Assembly (NCBI GenBank): GCA_017538255.1
Contig: JAFYJD010000025.1
Coordinates: 62,001-126,000 of the forward strand
Source: Clostridia bacterium
Lineage (GTDB): Bacteria; Bacillota; Clostridia; Christensenellales; CAG-138
DNA: 64,000 nt
Direction: 5' to 3'
The first letter of the stretch is position 1. The number at the start of each line of letters is the position of its first letter. A model generated the notes under the pieces. That model was given only the letters and a program-made list of their open reading frames with translations. It searched no databases and had not been told where the DNA came from. The position numbers and the translations under genes are program-made. Shown here piece after piece: positions 26,091 to 35,053 of the stretch.

Positions 26091-26837
26091 ATGCAGACTG
26101 TATTTAAGAAAACCCCTATTCTGACCGATGCTGTTTTGCATTATTGCCCCGGCTGCGGTCATGGTATCGTTCATAGGCTCGTTGCCGAAGTTATCGAAGA
26201 ACTCGGCATCCAGGATCGCGCAGTCGCGTATGTTCCTGTAGGATGCGCTGTGTTCGGTTATAAATATTTCAACATTGACTGCGTTGAAGCGGCGCATGGC
26301 CGCGCCCCCGCTGCCGCTACCGGCACCAAGCGCACCGATCCCAACAGGGTCGTATTCACCTATCAGGGCGACGGCGACCTTGCTTCCATCGGCGCTGCGG
26401 AGATTGTTCATGCTGCACACCGCGGTGAAAAGATCACCACGATCTTCATCAACAACGCGATCTACGGTATGACCGGCGGTCAGATGGCGCCGACGACCCT
26501 CGTCGGTCAGAAGACCACCACCAGCCCCTACGGCCGTGATAAGGATCATTGCGGCAGCCCTATCCGCGTTGCCGAGATGCTCGCGACGATTGAGGGCAGC
26601 GCTTACATCGAGCGTGTTGCCGTAAATACCCCCGCCAACATCATCAAGGCAAAGAAGGCCATCAAAAATGCCTTTGAATGCCAGATTGCCGGCAAGGGAT
26701 TCAGCCTTGTTGAAGTGCTCTCCAACTGCCCCACCAACTGGGGTATGAGCCCTGTTGAATCAATGGAATGGCTCGAGGAGAATATGATCCCCTACTATCC
26801 TCTTGGCGTCAAGAAGGATATCACTAAGGAGGTATGA
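26091..26837 (+). CDS. vorA: 2-oxoacid:ferredoxin oxidoreductase beta subunit (TPP-binding)
   Basis: A 248-residue subunit binding thiamine diphosphate and Mg. HYCPGCGHGI, the TPP motif GDGDLASIGAAEI and NNAIYGMTGGQMAPT are intact. It starts 2 bp after the alpha-subunit stop with GGGAGG 7 nt upstream of ATG 26091. The gene symbol follows VorA of the Vor nomenclature; KorB is the equivalent in 2-oxoglutarate enzymes. Confidence 0.9.
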   Translation: MQTVFKKTPILTDAVLHYCPGCGHGIVHRLVAEVIEELGIQDRAVAYVPVGCAVFGYKYFNIDCVEAAHGRAPAAATGTKRTDPNRVVFTYQGDGDLASIGAAEIVHAAHRGEKITTIFINNAIYGMTGGQMAPTTLVGQKTTTSPYGRDKDHCGSPIRVAEMLATIEGSAYIERVAVNTPANIIKAKKAIKNAFECQIAGKGFSLVEVLSNCPTNWGMSPVESMEWLEENMIPYYPLGVKKDITKEV

Positions 26838-26840
26838 GTT

Positions 26841-27380
26841 ATGCTTTGGACTAATATCTTTGCCGGTTTCGGCGGACAGGGCGTTCTTTTGATCGGTCAA
26901 CTTCTTGCTTACGCAGGTATGTACGAAGGCAAGAATGTAAGTTGGCTTCCCTCCTACGGCCCCGAAATGCGCGGAGGTACGGCAAACTGCTCCGTCGTCG
27001 TTTCCGACGAGCCCATTGCTTCCCCCGTTCTCAGTATGGCGGACTGCGTTATCGCAATGAACACTCCATCTCTTGATAAGTTCGAGAGTTGTGTCAACCC
27101 CGGCGGCAAACTGTTTATCAACAGTTCCATCATCGACAAGAAAGCCACGCGCACCGATATCGAGGTCTACTATGTTCCCTGCAACGAGATAGCGGAGAAA
27201 CTCGAGAACCCCAAGGTAGCGAATATGGCTATGCTCGGCGCTTATCTTGAAGCTACAAAGGCTGCAAAGACCGAAAGCGTTCTTGATGCGCTTCTTTACA
27301 AACTCGGCGAGAAGAAGGCCAAACTGATCCCCCTCAACAAAGAGGCGATCGAGGCCGGCGCAGCGAGCATCAGAAAGTAA
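26841..27380 (+). CDS. 2-oxoacid:ferredoxin oxidoreductase gamma subunit
   Basis: A 179-residue subunit with the CoA-binding domain of the family: FAGFGGQGVLLIGQLLA, SYGPEMRGGTANCSVVVSD and MLGAYLEAT. It completes the four-gene operon and begins 3 bp after the beta subunit, with AAGGAGG. Such enzymes serve amino acid fermentation or reverse carboxylation in anaerobes. Confidence 0.92.
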   Translation: MLWTNIFAGFGGQGVLLIGQLLAYAGMYEGKNVSWLPSYGPEMRGGTANCSVVVSDEPIASPVLSMADCVIAMNTPSLDKFESCVNPGGKLFINSSIIDKKATRTDIEVYYVPCNEIAEKLENPKVANMAMLGAYLEATKAAKTESVLDALLYKLGEKKAKLIPLNKEAIEAGAASIRK

Positions 27381-27399
27381 TTGCGTTATAATAATACAG

Positions 27400-27432
27400 A
27401 CCGGCTTCCCATCATCGGGTTGCCGGTTTGTT
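27400..27432 (+). terminator. Terminator of the oxidoreductase operon
   Basis: An ACCGGC / GCCGGT stem with inner TTCCC / CGGGT pairing possible, then TTGTTTG. Moderate quality. Confidence 0.55.
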
Positions 27433-27448
27433 TGATAAGTGAGAAACT

Positions 27449-27823
27449 ATGTTCTTATCTGACAAATACATAAACAGCACGCATCCCGCTTACTGCGGCT
27501 TTGACTGCGGTGAATGCCCTATGTATCAAGCGACGGTGAACGATGACGCGGAACTGAAAAAGGCGCTTATCGCTCGTTATTCAACCAAGGACAGAACTCT
27601 GACCGAGGCGGATATCGTTTGTTGCGGCTGTAGATCCGACAAACGCTATGTACATCCGTTTTGTGAACAATGCCGCATAAGACTTTGTGCCATCGAGCGC
27701 GGGCTTTCTGCCAACTGCGGCGAATGCGCGGACTATCCCTGCGATGAGATAATAAACAAGATACCCGCAGACAGTCCGAGCAGAAACGCAATGGATGAGG
27801 TGCATTCAAATATCCAATTATGA
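27449..27823 (+). CDS. DUF3795-type Cys-rich protein
   Basis: A 124-residue protein with twelve or so cysteines in the DUF3795 pattern: YCGFDCGECPMYQAT at the N terminus, CCGCRSD, FCEQCRIRLCAIERGL and NCGECADYPC. The family has no proven function and probably binds metal or an Fe-S cluster. It lies alone between the oxidoreductase terminator and convergent tadA. The ribosome binding site is weak. Confidence 0.8.
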   Translation: MFLSDKYINSTHPAYCGFDCGECPMYQATVNDDAELKKALIARYSTKDRTLTEADIVCCGCRSDKRYVHPFCEQCRIRLCAIERGLSANCGECADYPCDEIINKIPADSPSRNAMDEVHSNIQL

Positions 27824-27857
27824 AAAACGGTCGGATCACTCCGACCGTTTATTTATT
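27823..27857. terminator. Bidirectional terminator between DUF3795 gene and tadA
   Basis: A perfect 9-bp stem (27827-27835 with 27840-27848), 4-nt loop, A run before and TTATTTATT after. Confidence 0.8.
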
Positions 27858-28331
27858 ACGCAGTTCTGAGAAAAATCTGTTTAAGAGTTTTACGCACTCG
27901 TCCTCCATAACGCCGCCGATAAAGTCGGTTTGGCGGTCAACGAGTGTTGTCAGTTCGCATCTTGATACGGCGCATCCCGCTTCTGGATCAAAGGCGCCGA
28001 AGCAAAGAGCCCCTACCCGAAATCCGATTATCGCCCCCATACACATCGCACATGGTTCAAGTGAAACATACAGCACACAATCGTTCAATCGACGTGTTCC
28101 GAGCACCTTTGACGCTTTTTTAAGGGCGATCATCTCCGCGTGCATTGTCGCATCCTGCATTTTTTCAACAAGATTATGCGCGGCGGCTACAACTTCGTCG
28201 TCCTTTACAACGACGGCTCCTACGGGCACCTCGCCAAGCGCATATGCCTTTTCTGCCTCGTCAACGGCAAGACGCATAAACTTTTGTTCAATAACAAATC
28301 TGTTTTTCATTTTATCTGTAGAATCCGGCAC
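27849..28331 (-). CDS. tadA: tRNA adenosine(34) deaminase
   Basis: A 160-residue zinc enzyme that converts A34 to inosine in tRNA-Arg(ACG). The deaminase motifs are intact: TMHAEM (His ligand and proton-shuttling Glu) and PCAMCMGAI (two Cys ligands). The likely start is GTG 28331, with GAGG 5 nt upstream; ATG 28310 and 28277 have no ribosome binding site. The usual Firmicute neighbours (SRP RNA, dnaX) are absent. A strong hairpin of unclear role lies just upstream. Confidence 0.92.
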   Translation of the reverse strand: MPDSTDKMKNRFVIEQKFMRLAVDEAEKAYALGEVPVGAVVVKDDEVVAAAHNLVEKMQDATMHAEMIALKKASKVLGTRRLNDCVLYVSLEPCAMCMGAIIGFRVGALCFGAFDPEAGCAVSRCELTTLVDRQTDFIGGVMEDECVKLLNRFFSELRNK

Positions 28332-28357
28332 CGCTGCCTCGCAGTATGTTTTAACGC

Positions 28358-28390
28358 AAGAATCGTCCGGCTTAGCCGGACGGTTCTTTG
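28358..28390. other. Strong hairpin upstream of tadA
   Basis: A 14-bp stem (28358-28371 with 28375-28388, one G-T pair) and 3-nt loop, 27 nt upstream of the tadA start. Neither strand has a good T run. It could be a leader structure or an orphan terminator. The rest of 28391-28556 is A/T-rich without a recognisable RNA gene. Confidence 0.6.
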
Positions 28391-28556
28391 CTCAATAGAG
28401 GGGCCGATATGATCGGATTATAATTCCCATTAAAGAATCCTCTTGCACATCGCAAAACCTTAGAGCACATAGCGATTTTATCTATGCAATAATATTATAT
28501 CATAATTATTAGCCAAATGCAACAAAATATTCAAAAAGCCCATTTGAGAGGTGGAT

Positions 28557-29969
28557 ATGAAAAATACAGACAATAGAGCTATTCGTGAAAGTTTGATCGG
28601 TCGCATAAAAAACATTGCGCTTGTTTCATGCTTATTGCTTATCGCCATACTTGCTGTGGTCATTTTTATGCTGTCTTGCTCCAACTCATCAAAAAACAGC
28701 AACCTTGCTCCAGGCGAAAGCGACGCTGACGAAGCGCGTTTTTCAAATGGAACGATTATCTCGGGGCTTGATGTGTCGGGCTTGACGACCGCAGAAGCAT
28801 CGCGAGCACTCAGCGACATAAACGAACGCATAAAAAGCGAGTATGTAGCGCATCTCAACTATGAAGAGCACTCATTTCTGCTCGACAAAGGCAAGATAAA
28901 CGTCGAAACAGATATGGATGATGTTTTGAATGAGGCGCTTTATAACGGCCGGCGAGAATACCGCATCGAAGCGCTTCCCGTTGACGACGCACTACTCGAC
29001 GCTGCGCTTGATGATATCGCCTGCGAAATTGACGCCCCGGCAGAGCCTTCATTATTGGTCGGCATCGACTCCATAGGCTCCGTTGAAACAGCACAGATCA
29101 ATGAAAGATTTGCGCTGACAATGAGCAAGGACGGCGTATCCGTTGACAAGGATGCTACAAAAGCGCTTATCCTAAGCGGTGCAAATGAGATCGATATAGC
29201 AGTCAGGGTTCTGCCCACGGATGAAAAAACGGAAGGCCTGCCCGAGAGGCTTGCAGTATTCTACACCTCGTTTAACAGCGCGTCGCTGAGTGCGAAGGGG
29301 CGCGTCAACAATATAAAAAAGGCCGCAAAACTTATTGACGGAAGCGTAGTGGAAGCAGGCGAAGAGTTCTCATGCAATGCGACGCTCGGAGAGCGCCTTG
29401 AGGAACACGGATGGTCCAAGGGAACTGCATTTGCAAGCGGTGGGCGCGAAACAAAGCAGCAGTTCGGAGGAGGCATATGTCAGGTCAGTACGACGCTGTA
29501 TAACTGTGCGCTGTTATCGGGTCTTGAAACAGTCGAGCGGCATGGGCATTCACGGCGCGTCGCCTACATCGATGGCGGGCGTGATGCTTCGCTCGTATGG
29601 GGAGCGAGCGATCTGATAATCAAGAACAATACGCTTTCCCCCATCCACATCTTTATGTGGACGGATGATGATGAAAAGCGACTGTTCTGCGAGATATACG
29701 GCGAAAAAAACGACGATTACGACGGCATCGAGATTGTTTCCGAACTCATTGAACGTATAGAGCCTACGGAGCCCGAGTTCGAGGTCAACGAAAACCTTAA
29801 ATCCGGCGAATGCGTGCTTGTCAGAAGCGCTATAACAGGCAGCAGATACAGAACGTATCGCATATATAAAAAACTCGGCAAAGAGATCAAGAACGAACTT
29901 ATCGACGAAACGACATATGTTATGCTGCCTGCGATCTACGCCGTGCCGCCTGCAAAAGAAAGCCCGTAA
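28557..29969 (+). CDS. VanW-family protein
   Basis: A 470-residue membrane-anchored extracytoplasmic protein. One helix at about 22-42 is followed by a PG-binding-like region (about 70-190) and the VanW domain (about 240-390), with GEEFSCNATLGERL, GGGICQVSTTLYNCALLSGLE and a short beta-rich C-terminal end. VanW occurs beside some glycopeptide-resistance genes but is widespread in Clostridia without them; the function is unknown. ATG 28557 follows GAGAGG. Confidence 0.88.
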   Translation: MKNTDNRAIRESLIGRIKNIALVSCLLLIAILAVVIFMLSCSNSSKNSNLAPGESDADEARFSNGTIISGLDVSGLTTAEASRALSDINERIKSEYVAHLNYEEHSFLLDKGKINVETDMDDVLNEALYNGRREYRIEALPVDDALLDAALDDIACEIDAPAEPSLLVGIDSIGSVETAQINERFALTMSKDGVSVDKDATKALILSGANEIDIAVRVLPTDEKTEGLPERLAVFYTSFNSASLSAKGRVNNIKKAAKLIDGSVVEAGEEFSCNATLGERLEEHGWSKGTAFASGGRETKQQFGGGICQVSTTLYNCALLSGLETVERHGHSRRVAYIDGGRDASLVWGASDLIIKNNTLSPIHIFMWTDDDEKRLFCEIYGEKNDDYDGIEIVSELIERIEPTEPEFEVNENLKSGECVLVRSAITGSRYRTYRIYKKLGKEIKNELIDETTYVMLPAIYAVPPAKESP

Positions 29970-29985
29970 AGCGCGCTGCCACAAC

Positions 29986-30014
29986 TTGCTATTTTGCGGC
30001 GAATAAACTATAAT
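29986..30014 (+). promoter_or_regulatory. Promoter of the YgiQ gene
   Basis: TTGCTA (29986-29991), 17-bp spacer and TATAAT (30009-30014), 33 bp upstream of the start codon. Confidence 0.65.
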
Positions 30015-30046
30015 AGCATAAGTATTATTGTTGGATCGAGGTATGG

Positions 30047-32011
30047 ATGCCGTCAAATAAGCAAGCACAATATCAATATCCTTACGAAGTAGAACGTGTG
30101 CCTTTGCCGCTCTCATCGGATGAGTTTTTTAACCTTCACGGTAAGCGCACCCCCGATTTCGTGATAGTTTCCGGCGACGCGTACATCGATCATCCTTCGT
30201 TCGGCACGGCGATCATCGGGCGCGTACTTGCCGCGCACGGTTATACGGTCGGGATAATCGCACAGCCCGATTGGAAAAGCGCCGAGTCCGTCAAAGTTTT
30301 TGGAGAGCCAAGGCTTGCTTTTCTTGTAAATGCGGGCAATATGGATTCGATGGTGAACAAATACACCGTTGCCAAAATGCCGCGTTCGTCCGACGCATAT
30401 ACCCCGGGCGGCAGGAGCGGCAAGCGGCCTGACCGCGCTGTCAACGTTTACTGCGGACTGATCCGCAAGGCATACGGCGATACGCCTATAATCATCGGCG
30501 GCATCGAAGCAAGTCTTCGCCGCTTCGCGCATTACGATTACTGGCAAAACCGCATTTTGCCTTCCGTGCTCGTTTCTTCGCGTGCGGATCTGCTCGTTTA
30601 CGGAATGGGTGAAAAACAAACCGTCGAACTCGCTGAAGCGCTCGACGGCGGGCTGAATATTCACGACATCACCTATATCAACGGAACAGCATATTTGACC
30701 GAAAGCCTTGAGCGAGTGTATGAATACAACGAGATCGAGAGTTTTGAAGTGGTCTCTTCCGACAAAAAAGCGTATTGCTCCGCTTTTATGGCTCAACAGC
30801 GCGAACAGGATGCGATAAGCGGCACGCGTCTAGTTCAACAGCACGGTAATAAATATCTTGTTGTCAACCCACCCGCAATGCCTCTCACGGAGAGCGAACT
30901 TGATTTTGTTTATGATCTACCCTATACGCGCCTGCCGCACCCAAGTTATAAAGAGCATATCCCCGCGCTTGATGAAGTCAGTTTTTCGTTGACGAGTTGC
31001 CGCGGGTGCTTCGGTCAATGCTCGTTCTGCGCGCTCACATTCCACCAGGGGCGCGTTATCCAGGCGCGCAGCCACGCTTCACTTATTCGAGAAGCAAATC
31101 TTTTGACAAAATTGCCCGGCTTTAAAGGCTATATCCACGACATTGGCGGGCCGACGGCGAACTTCCGTTTTCCTGCCTGCAAAAAGCAATCGACAAAGGG
31201 CGTTTGCAAGGACAAATCTTGCCTTGGATATTCACCCTGCAAGAATATGACCGTCGATCACCGCGACTATGTTGAACTGCTGCGGAAACTTCGCAAACTG
31301 GACGGCGTTAAAAAGGTATTCGTTCGAAGCGGGATACGCTATGATTATCTGATGTACGATAAGGACGATACCTTTATACGCGAACTTATAAAATACCACG
31401 TCAGCGGTCAACTCAAGGTCGCCCCCGAGCACATCGACGAAAGGGTCCTTGAGTATATGGACAAGCCCGCAGGTGGGCTATACGAGCGTTTTGTGCAAAA
31501 GTATATGAGTATCAACAAAAGTTTGGGGCTTGAGCAGTACATTGTTCCGTATTTTATGTCCAGTCATCCGGGAAGCGATCTTAACTCGGCCATCGCGCTT
31601 GCCGAATACCTAAAGTCAAGCGGTCAACGCCCCGAGCAGGTGCAGGACTTCTACCCCACCCCCGGTACGCTTTCTACCTGCATGTTTTATACGCGACTCG
31701 ACCCGCGCACGATGAAGAGCGTTTATATCCCGCGCACGCCTAAGGAAAAAGCGATGCAGCGTGCTTTGATGCAGTTCTTTATACCGAAGAATCGCCCGCT
31801 CGTTCGAGAAGCGTTGCGGCTCGCGGGCAGGGACGATCTTATCGGATACGGAAAGAACTGTCTTGTTCCTCCGGAATCTGCCGATAAACAGAATGCCGGG
31901 AAACAAAACCGCACCGGACGCGCGCAGGGCGAAAAAACCGTGCGCGGCAGCGGCGGCAATGCCTCAAATGCACGCAAAGCATCCCGCAGACCAAAAGGCA
32001 AAAAGAAATAG
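30047..32011 (+). CDS. YgiQ-family radical SAM protein
   Basis: A 654-residue B12-type radical SAM enzyme of unknown reaction. The N-terminal domain has DFVIVSGDAYIDHPSFG, and the cluster motif is CRGCFGQCSFC (CxxxCxxC spacing from the second Cys). A second Cys set, CKKQSTKGVCKDKSCLG, and PEHIDERVLEYMDKP are family-typical. The C-terminal 45 residues are basic, Gly/Asn/Arg-rich and probably disordered. It is monocistronic between its own promoter and a hairpin. Confidence 0.92.
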   Translation: MPSNKQAQYQYPYEVERVPLPLSSDEFFNLHGKRTPDFVIVSGDAYIDHPSFGTAIIGRVLAAHGYTVGIIAQPDWKSAESVKVFGEPRLAFLVNAGNMDSMVNKYTVAKMPRSSDAYTPGGRSGKRPDRAVNVYCGLIRKAYGDTPIIIGGIEASLRRFAHYDYWQNRILPSVLVSSRADLLVYGMGEKQTVELAEALDGGLNIHDITYINGTAYLTESLERVYEYNEIESFEVVSSDKKAYCSAFMAQQREQDAISGTRLVQQHGNKYLVVNPPAMPLTESELDFVYDLPYTRLPHPSYKEHIPALDEVSFSLTSCRGCFGQCSFCALTFHQGRVIQARSHASLIREANLLTKLPGFKGYIHDIGGPTANFRFPACKKQSTKGVCKDKSCLGYSPCKNMTVDHRDYVELLRKLRKLDGVKKVFVRSGIRYDYLMYDKDDTFIRELIKYHVSGQLKVAPEHIDERVLEYMDKPAGGLYERFVQKYMSINKSLGLEQYIVPYFMSSHPGSDLNSAIALAEYLKSSGQRPEQVQDFYPTPGTLSTCMFYTRLDPRTMKSVYIPRTPKEKAMQRALMQFFIPKNRPLVREALRLAGRDDLIGYGKNCLVPPESADKQNAGKQNRTGRAQGEKTVRGSGGNASNARKASRRPKGKKK

Positions 32012-32034
32012 GCTGCAACATTTGCAAGCCTATT
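32007..32034. terminator. Hairpin between YgiQ and lipoprotein genes
   Basis: AATAGGCT (32007-32014) pairs with AGCCTATT (32027-32034). It lies between two convergent genes; T runs are short. Confidence 0.5.
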
Positions 32035-32044
32035 GTTATATATG

Positions 32045-33352
32045 TCAAAAACCGAGTTTTGCCATCAGTTCCGCATATGGGCAGGTTTGCTCCAAACGAT
32101 ACCCGTTATTTACCTTGGCGGATATAACGAATTCGTCCGCTGAGCCCGTCGGTACAAAGCCCGAATAATCGCCGTTGGGAGCGTACCATATCCTTCCGTC
32201 GGGCGTTACGCTAAAACTGTTCAGCACGTATCCATTTTCAAACTGATCGTAAATCGCACCCGCATCGGCTACAAAAACCGTAAACTTAATCGATTCCGCA
32301 TCATCGGTATGCTCTTGATCCGCCAGCCTTACCGCAGGAAAATCTCTGTCTGCAAAATCAACACCGAAAACATCTATTAGATAATCAACGTCGTCTTTGC
32401 CCTCAATGTTTATCTTTCTTCCCCCATATTCGGCTTCAACACGAATAACCGATGAATAGTCGTCCAACTTCGGAAGAGCGTTCAGCCCAAGTGGGCTTCT
32501 GATCGAGGCCCTATTACATTCAGCGCGCAAATAGTGAATATTCATCGCAAGAAGATGCAGAAATACTTCCTCGTCAATAGGTTCGATGCTGATATCCTCA
32601 ATATCATCGTCTGAGGTCAAATTATAGATACTTTCAGGGCTTTCCTTTAATATTGAATCCACATCCTTTGTCGTGTGCATTACGCGCAGATCCTTGCCTA
32701 TAATATAGGTGTCCCGTATTCCGTAATCATTTTCTATAAAGCAAAAGAGTTTGATATGAGGCTGACCAAGTATATCATCTATGCATTCACCCTTTGTATA
32801 TGCTCTATATCTGTTCTGAGCAAGATTCCGGAACACAAAGGCAAAGTCCGACGAATCGGTCACATTGCGACTGTATCCCAAATCCGGAAAACCATTCAGC
32901 GAATAATCGCGCAGATGCAAAAACGAAACGCGGCAACCTTCAAAAAAGCAATTCTCACCTGTTTGATCGGATTGCTTGATCGAAGTAAATGCGAACCTGT
33001 AAACGGGATAATCGTAGATGTCCCATTCATACTCATCAATATCATATTCGGCCTTGCACTCATCGACAATAAAACGGCTTGAGCGGCATTTGAGCAGGAC
33101 TTGATTCGGCTCCGCTACAGCAGAATTGTACTCCTCAGTGCCGATAAGCACCCCTCTTTCCGGCATTGAATAACCGGACAGATCGATATTTGTTCTGTCA
33201 AAGCAATACGTCCCGTCCGGATAAGCGATGGTACTAGGAACGTTTGTAGGATCCGTAGTTTCCGAAATGCCTGTACCGGTGCAGCCGAATGCGGCTATCG
33301 CCGCAAAAGCAAGCAATATTGCTGCGCATAGCAGCGATTTTACAGATTTCAT
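32045..33352 (-). CDS. Lipoprotein of unknown function
   Basis: A 435-residue protein with a lipoprotein signal peptide: basic start, hydrophobic core and IAAFGC lipobox with Cys near residue 24. The mature part is acidic and aromatic-rich with no motif I recognise. The ribosome binding site is AGGAGG. The neighbour on the same strand, 62 bp upstream, is another exported protein of different base composition, so co-transcription is uncertain. Confidence 0.7.
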   Translation of the reverse strand: MKSVKSLLCAAILLAFAAIAAFGCTGTGISETTDPTNVPSTIAYPDGTYCFDRTNIDLSGYSMPERGVLIGTEEYNSAVAEPNQVLLKCRSSRFIVDECKAEYDIDEYEWDIYDYPVYRFAFTSIKQSDQTGENCFFEGCRVSFLHLRDYSLNGFPDLGYSRNVTDSSDFAFVFRNLAQNRYRAYTKGECIDDILGQPHIKLFCFIENDYGIRDTYIIGKDLRVMHTTKDVDSILKESPESIYNLTSDDDIEDISIEPIDEEVFLHLLAMNIHYLRAECNRASIRSPLGLNALPKLDDYSSVIRVEAEYGGRKINIEGKDDVDYLIDVFGVDFADRDFPAVRLADQEHTDDAESIKFTVFVADAGAIYDQFENGYVLNSFSVTPDGRIWYAPNGDYSGFVPTGSADEFVISAKVNNGYRLEQTCPYAELMAKLGF

Positions 33353-33414
33353 GAAGTCCTCCTATATATTAAATTGTGATTCGCATACTTCACCATAACA
33401 AACGCCCATTCATT

Positions 33415-34536
33415 TTATGATTCTGATTGCAACAATTCACCAACTGTAATCGGGAGTTCGTCACGCACGAAGTATCCGCAATATATGCACTTTTTATATA
33501 TTCCAACATTTGTAAATGTGTGAAGAATTGTATTATTATTAACCAATTTGCCTCTTCCGCAACAAGAGCACGCAGCATGATGCGTATTTTGATCATTAAA
33601 TTTATAATTCTGCCCAAAATTCCAAGTAATATCAACATTATGCGACGGCCTATAAACTGCAAGTTTTCGCGGTTTTCCTGCAGAAGGTCCATTTTGCACA
33701 TAATAATAACTATTCGCATCGGAACCGTTTACATAATGGGTAGAAACATTCTTACCGGGTGCAGTTGACTTTACTCTCAATCTACCATTGGAATCAAATC
33801 CGACAACTATTGCACTATGGGCAACATTAGACTGTCCAATTTCTTCACCAGAGGCATAGATATACAGAAGAACATCTCCTGGGCGAACAATTACATCTCC
33901 ATTGTTTAGTGTCGAACCTTGTTTTTTTAGTTGAGACAAAGTTGCATTGGTTATAATCTTCGAATAACAAGTTGGTTTAGTTTCAAAATAGTATTCAGGT
34001 CGATGAATGCTTACATTTATATCGCTTACATGAGAACAATTGCCATTATTTATTTTTCCACCATAGTACCAAGCATAAGTATGGCAATTCATTGACAGAA
34101 TCGAAATGCACGAACCGTTGTCAAATGCTTTAATGGTTTTCCCGGAAATTGTTGTAGTTTGTATTTCAACAGCTCTTGAAAGTAGCAATATAGATTTCTC
34201 AGAAAAACCACTCTTTATGTAATTAATGAATACTGATAGAACAGTTCTATCTATTCTGCTGTTTTTTTCCATAATATCGGACAAAATGTCAAGCGCATTG
34301 TCCTTATGAATGAAGTCATTCAGTTCAGGCATTGATTGCAATACATCGTCAATATTATCTGATTCAAAAACAATTGATGCGAGTATTGTTTCAACAGAAT
34401 CAATTATCCTGTGTTCTTCGGACTCACCCGCCGGCTCACAGATGCGGCTATCGGCCGCCAAGTCATAAGAACTCAACTGTAGCGTTAGAGCGAACGCACA
34501 TATAATTATGCAAACTATAATTCTAACTCTTTTCAT
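33415..34536 (-). CDS. Secreted papain-fold cysteine peptidase-like protein
   Basis: A 373-residue exported protein with an N-terminal signal segment. MNCHTYAWYY (Cys151) and SNVAHSAIVVGF (His240), separated by RPGDVLLY, fit the Cys and His of NlpC/P60- or CHAP-like papain folds. The C-terminal 60 residues hold CSCCGRG and CIYCGYF, a zinc-ribbon-like pair. The gene is clearly richer in A/T than its neighbours. ATG 34536 follows AGGAA; 34560 is also in frame. Peptidase activity is inferred, not shown. Confidence 0.6.
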   Translation of the reverse strand: MKRVRIIVCIIICAFALTLQLSSYDLAADSRICEPAGESEEHRIIDSVETILASIVFESDNIDDVLQSMPELNDFIHKDNALDILSDIMEKNSRIDRTVLSVFINYIKSGFSEKSILLLSRAVEIQTTTISGKTIKAFDNGSCISILSMNCHTYAWYYGGKINNGNCSHVSDINVSIHRPEYYFETKPTCYSKIITNATLSQLKKQGSTLNNGDVIVRPGDVLLYIYASGEEIGQSNVAHSAIVVGFDSNGRLRVKSTAPGKNVSTHYVNGSDANSYYYVQNGPSAGKPRKLAVYRPSHNVDITWNFGQNYKFNDQNTHHAACSCCGRGKLVNNNTILHTFTNVGIYKKCIYCGYFVRDELPITVGELLQSES

Positions 34537-34653
34537 ATTGTTTATTCCTGTATTTGTCATATTTTTTTATGCAATTATATCGCAGACTCTTTCTGCTGTC
34601 AACAACCATTATATTGCATTTCAACAATATATTTGAAAATCTAAAAAAAACTC

Positions 34654-34682
34654 TTGAAAAGCAAAGTTAATAGTGGTATAAT
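34654..34682 (+). promoter_or_regulatory. Promoter of rpsT
   Basis: TTGAAA (34654-34659), 17-bp spacer and TATAAT (34677-34682). It lies 38 bp upstream of the TTG start. Confidence 0.75.
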
Positions 34683-34719
34683 CACTTTTGTTTGAGATTT
34701 TACAAGGAGGTGAACCGAT

Positions 34720-34980
34720 TTGGCAAACATTAAGTCAGCGATGAAGCGCGTTAAGGTTTCGCGTCAGCAGAATATGCGCAACCGTATGATCCTGTCCGCT
34801 ACCAAGACCGCTATCAAAAAGTTTGACAAGGCTTTGGAGTCTAACGACGAGGCTGCTATCGAAGAAGCATACACCGCCGCAGTCAGCAAGGTTGACAAAG
34901 CTGTCACCAAGGGCGTTATCCACAGGAACGCAGCCAATCGTAAAAAGGCTCAGCTTGCTAAAAAGCATGATGCCAAATAA
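34720..34980 (+). CDS. rpsT: 30S ribosomal protein S20
   Basis: An 86-residue basic helical protein that binds 16S rRNA. ANIKSAMKRVKVS at the N terminus and KGVIHRNAANRKKAQLAKK at the C terminus are typical. Translation starts at TTG behind a perfect AAGGAGGTGA; a non-ATG start is known to keep S20 synthesis autoregulated in E. coli, though the mechanism here is not shown. It has its own promoter and terminator and faces holA. Confidence 0.98.
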   Translation: MANIKSAMKRVKVSRQQNMRNRMILSATKTAIKKFDKALESNDEAAIEEAYTAAVSKVDKAVTKGVIHRNAANRKKAQLAKKHDAK

Positions 34981-35010
34981 GGTTTATCTAAACGATCGAC
35001 CCGAAATATC

Positions 35011-35041
35011 AAAGACCGCTTCAGTTGAAACGGTCTTTTTC
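35011..35041. terminator. Terminator between rpsT and holA
   Basis: AAAGACCG / CGGTCTTT with an inner TTCA / TGAA stem, then TTTTTCG on the plus strand. The A run before it may serve holA on the minus strand. Confidence 0.85.
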
Positions 35042-35053
35042 GTTATCTGTGCC

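Noticed and set aside
28332-28550. SRP RNA gene next to tadA
   Set aside because: The conserved GGTCCGGAAGGAAGCAGC-like apical core is not present on either strand.
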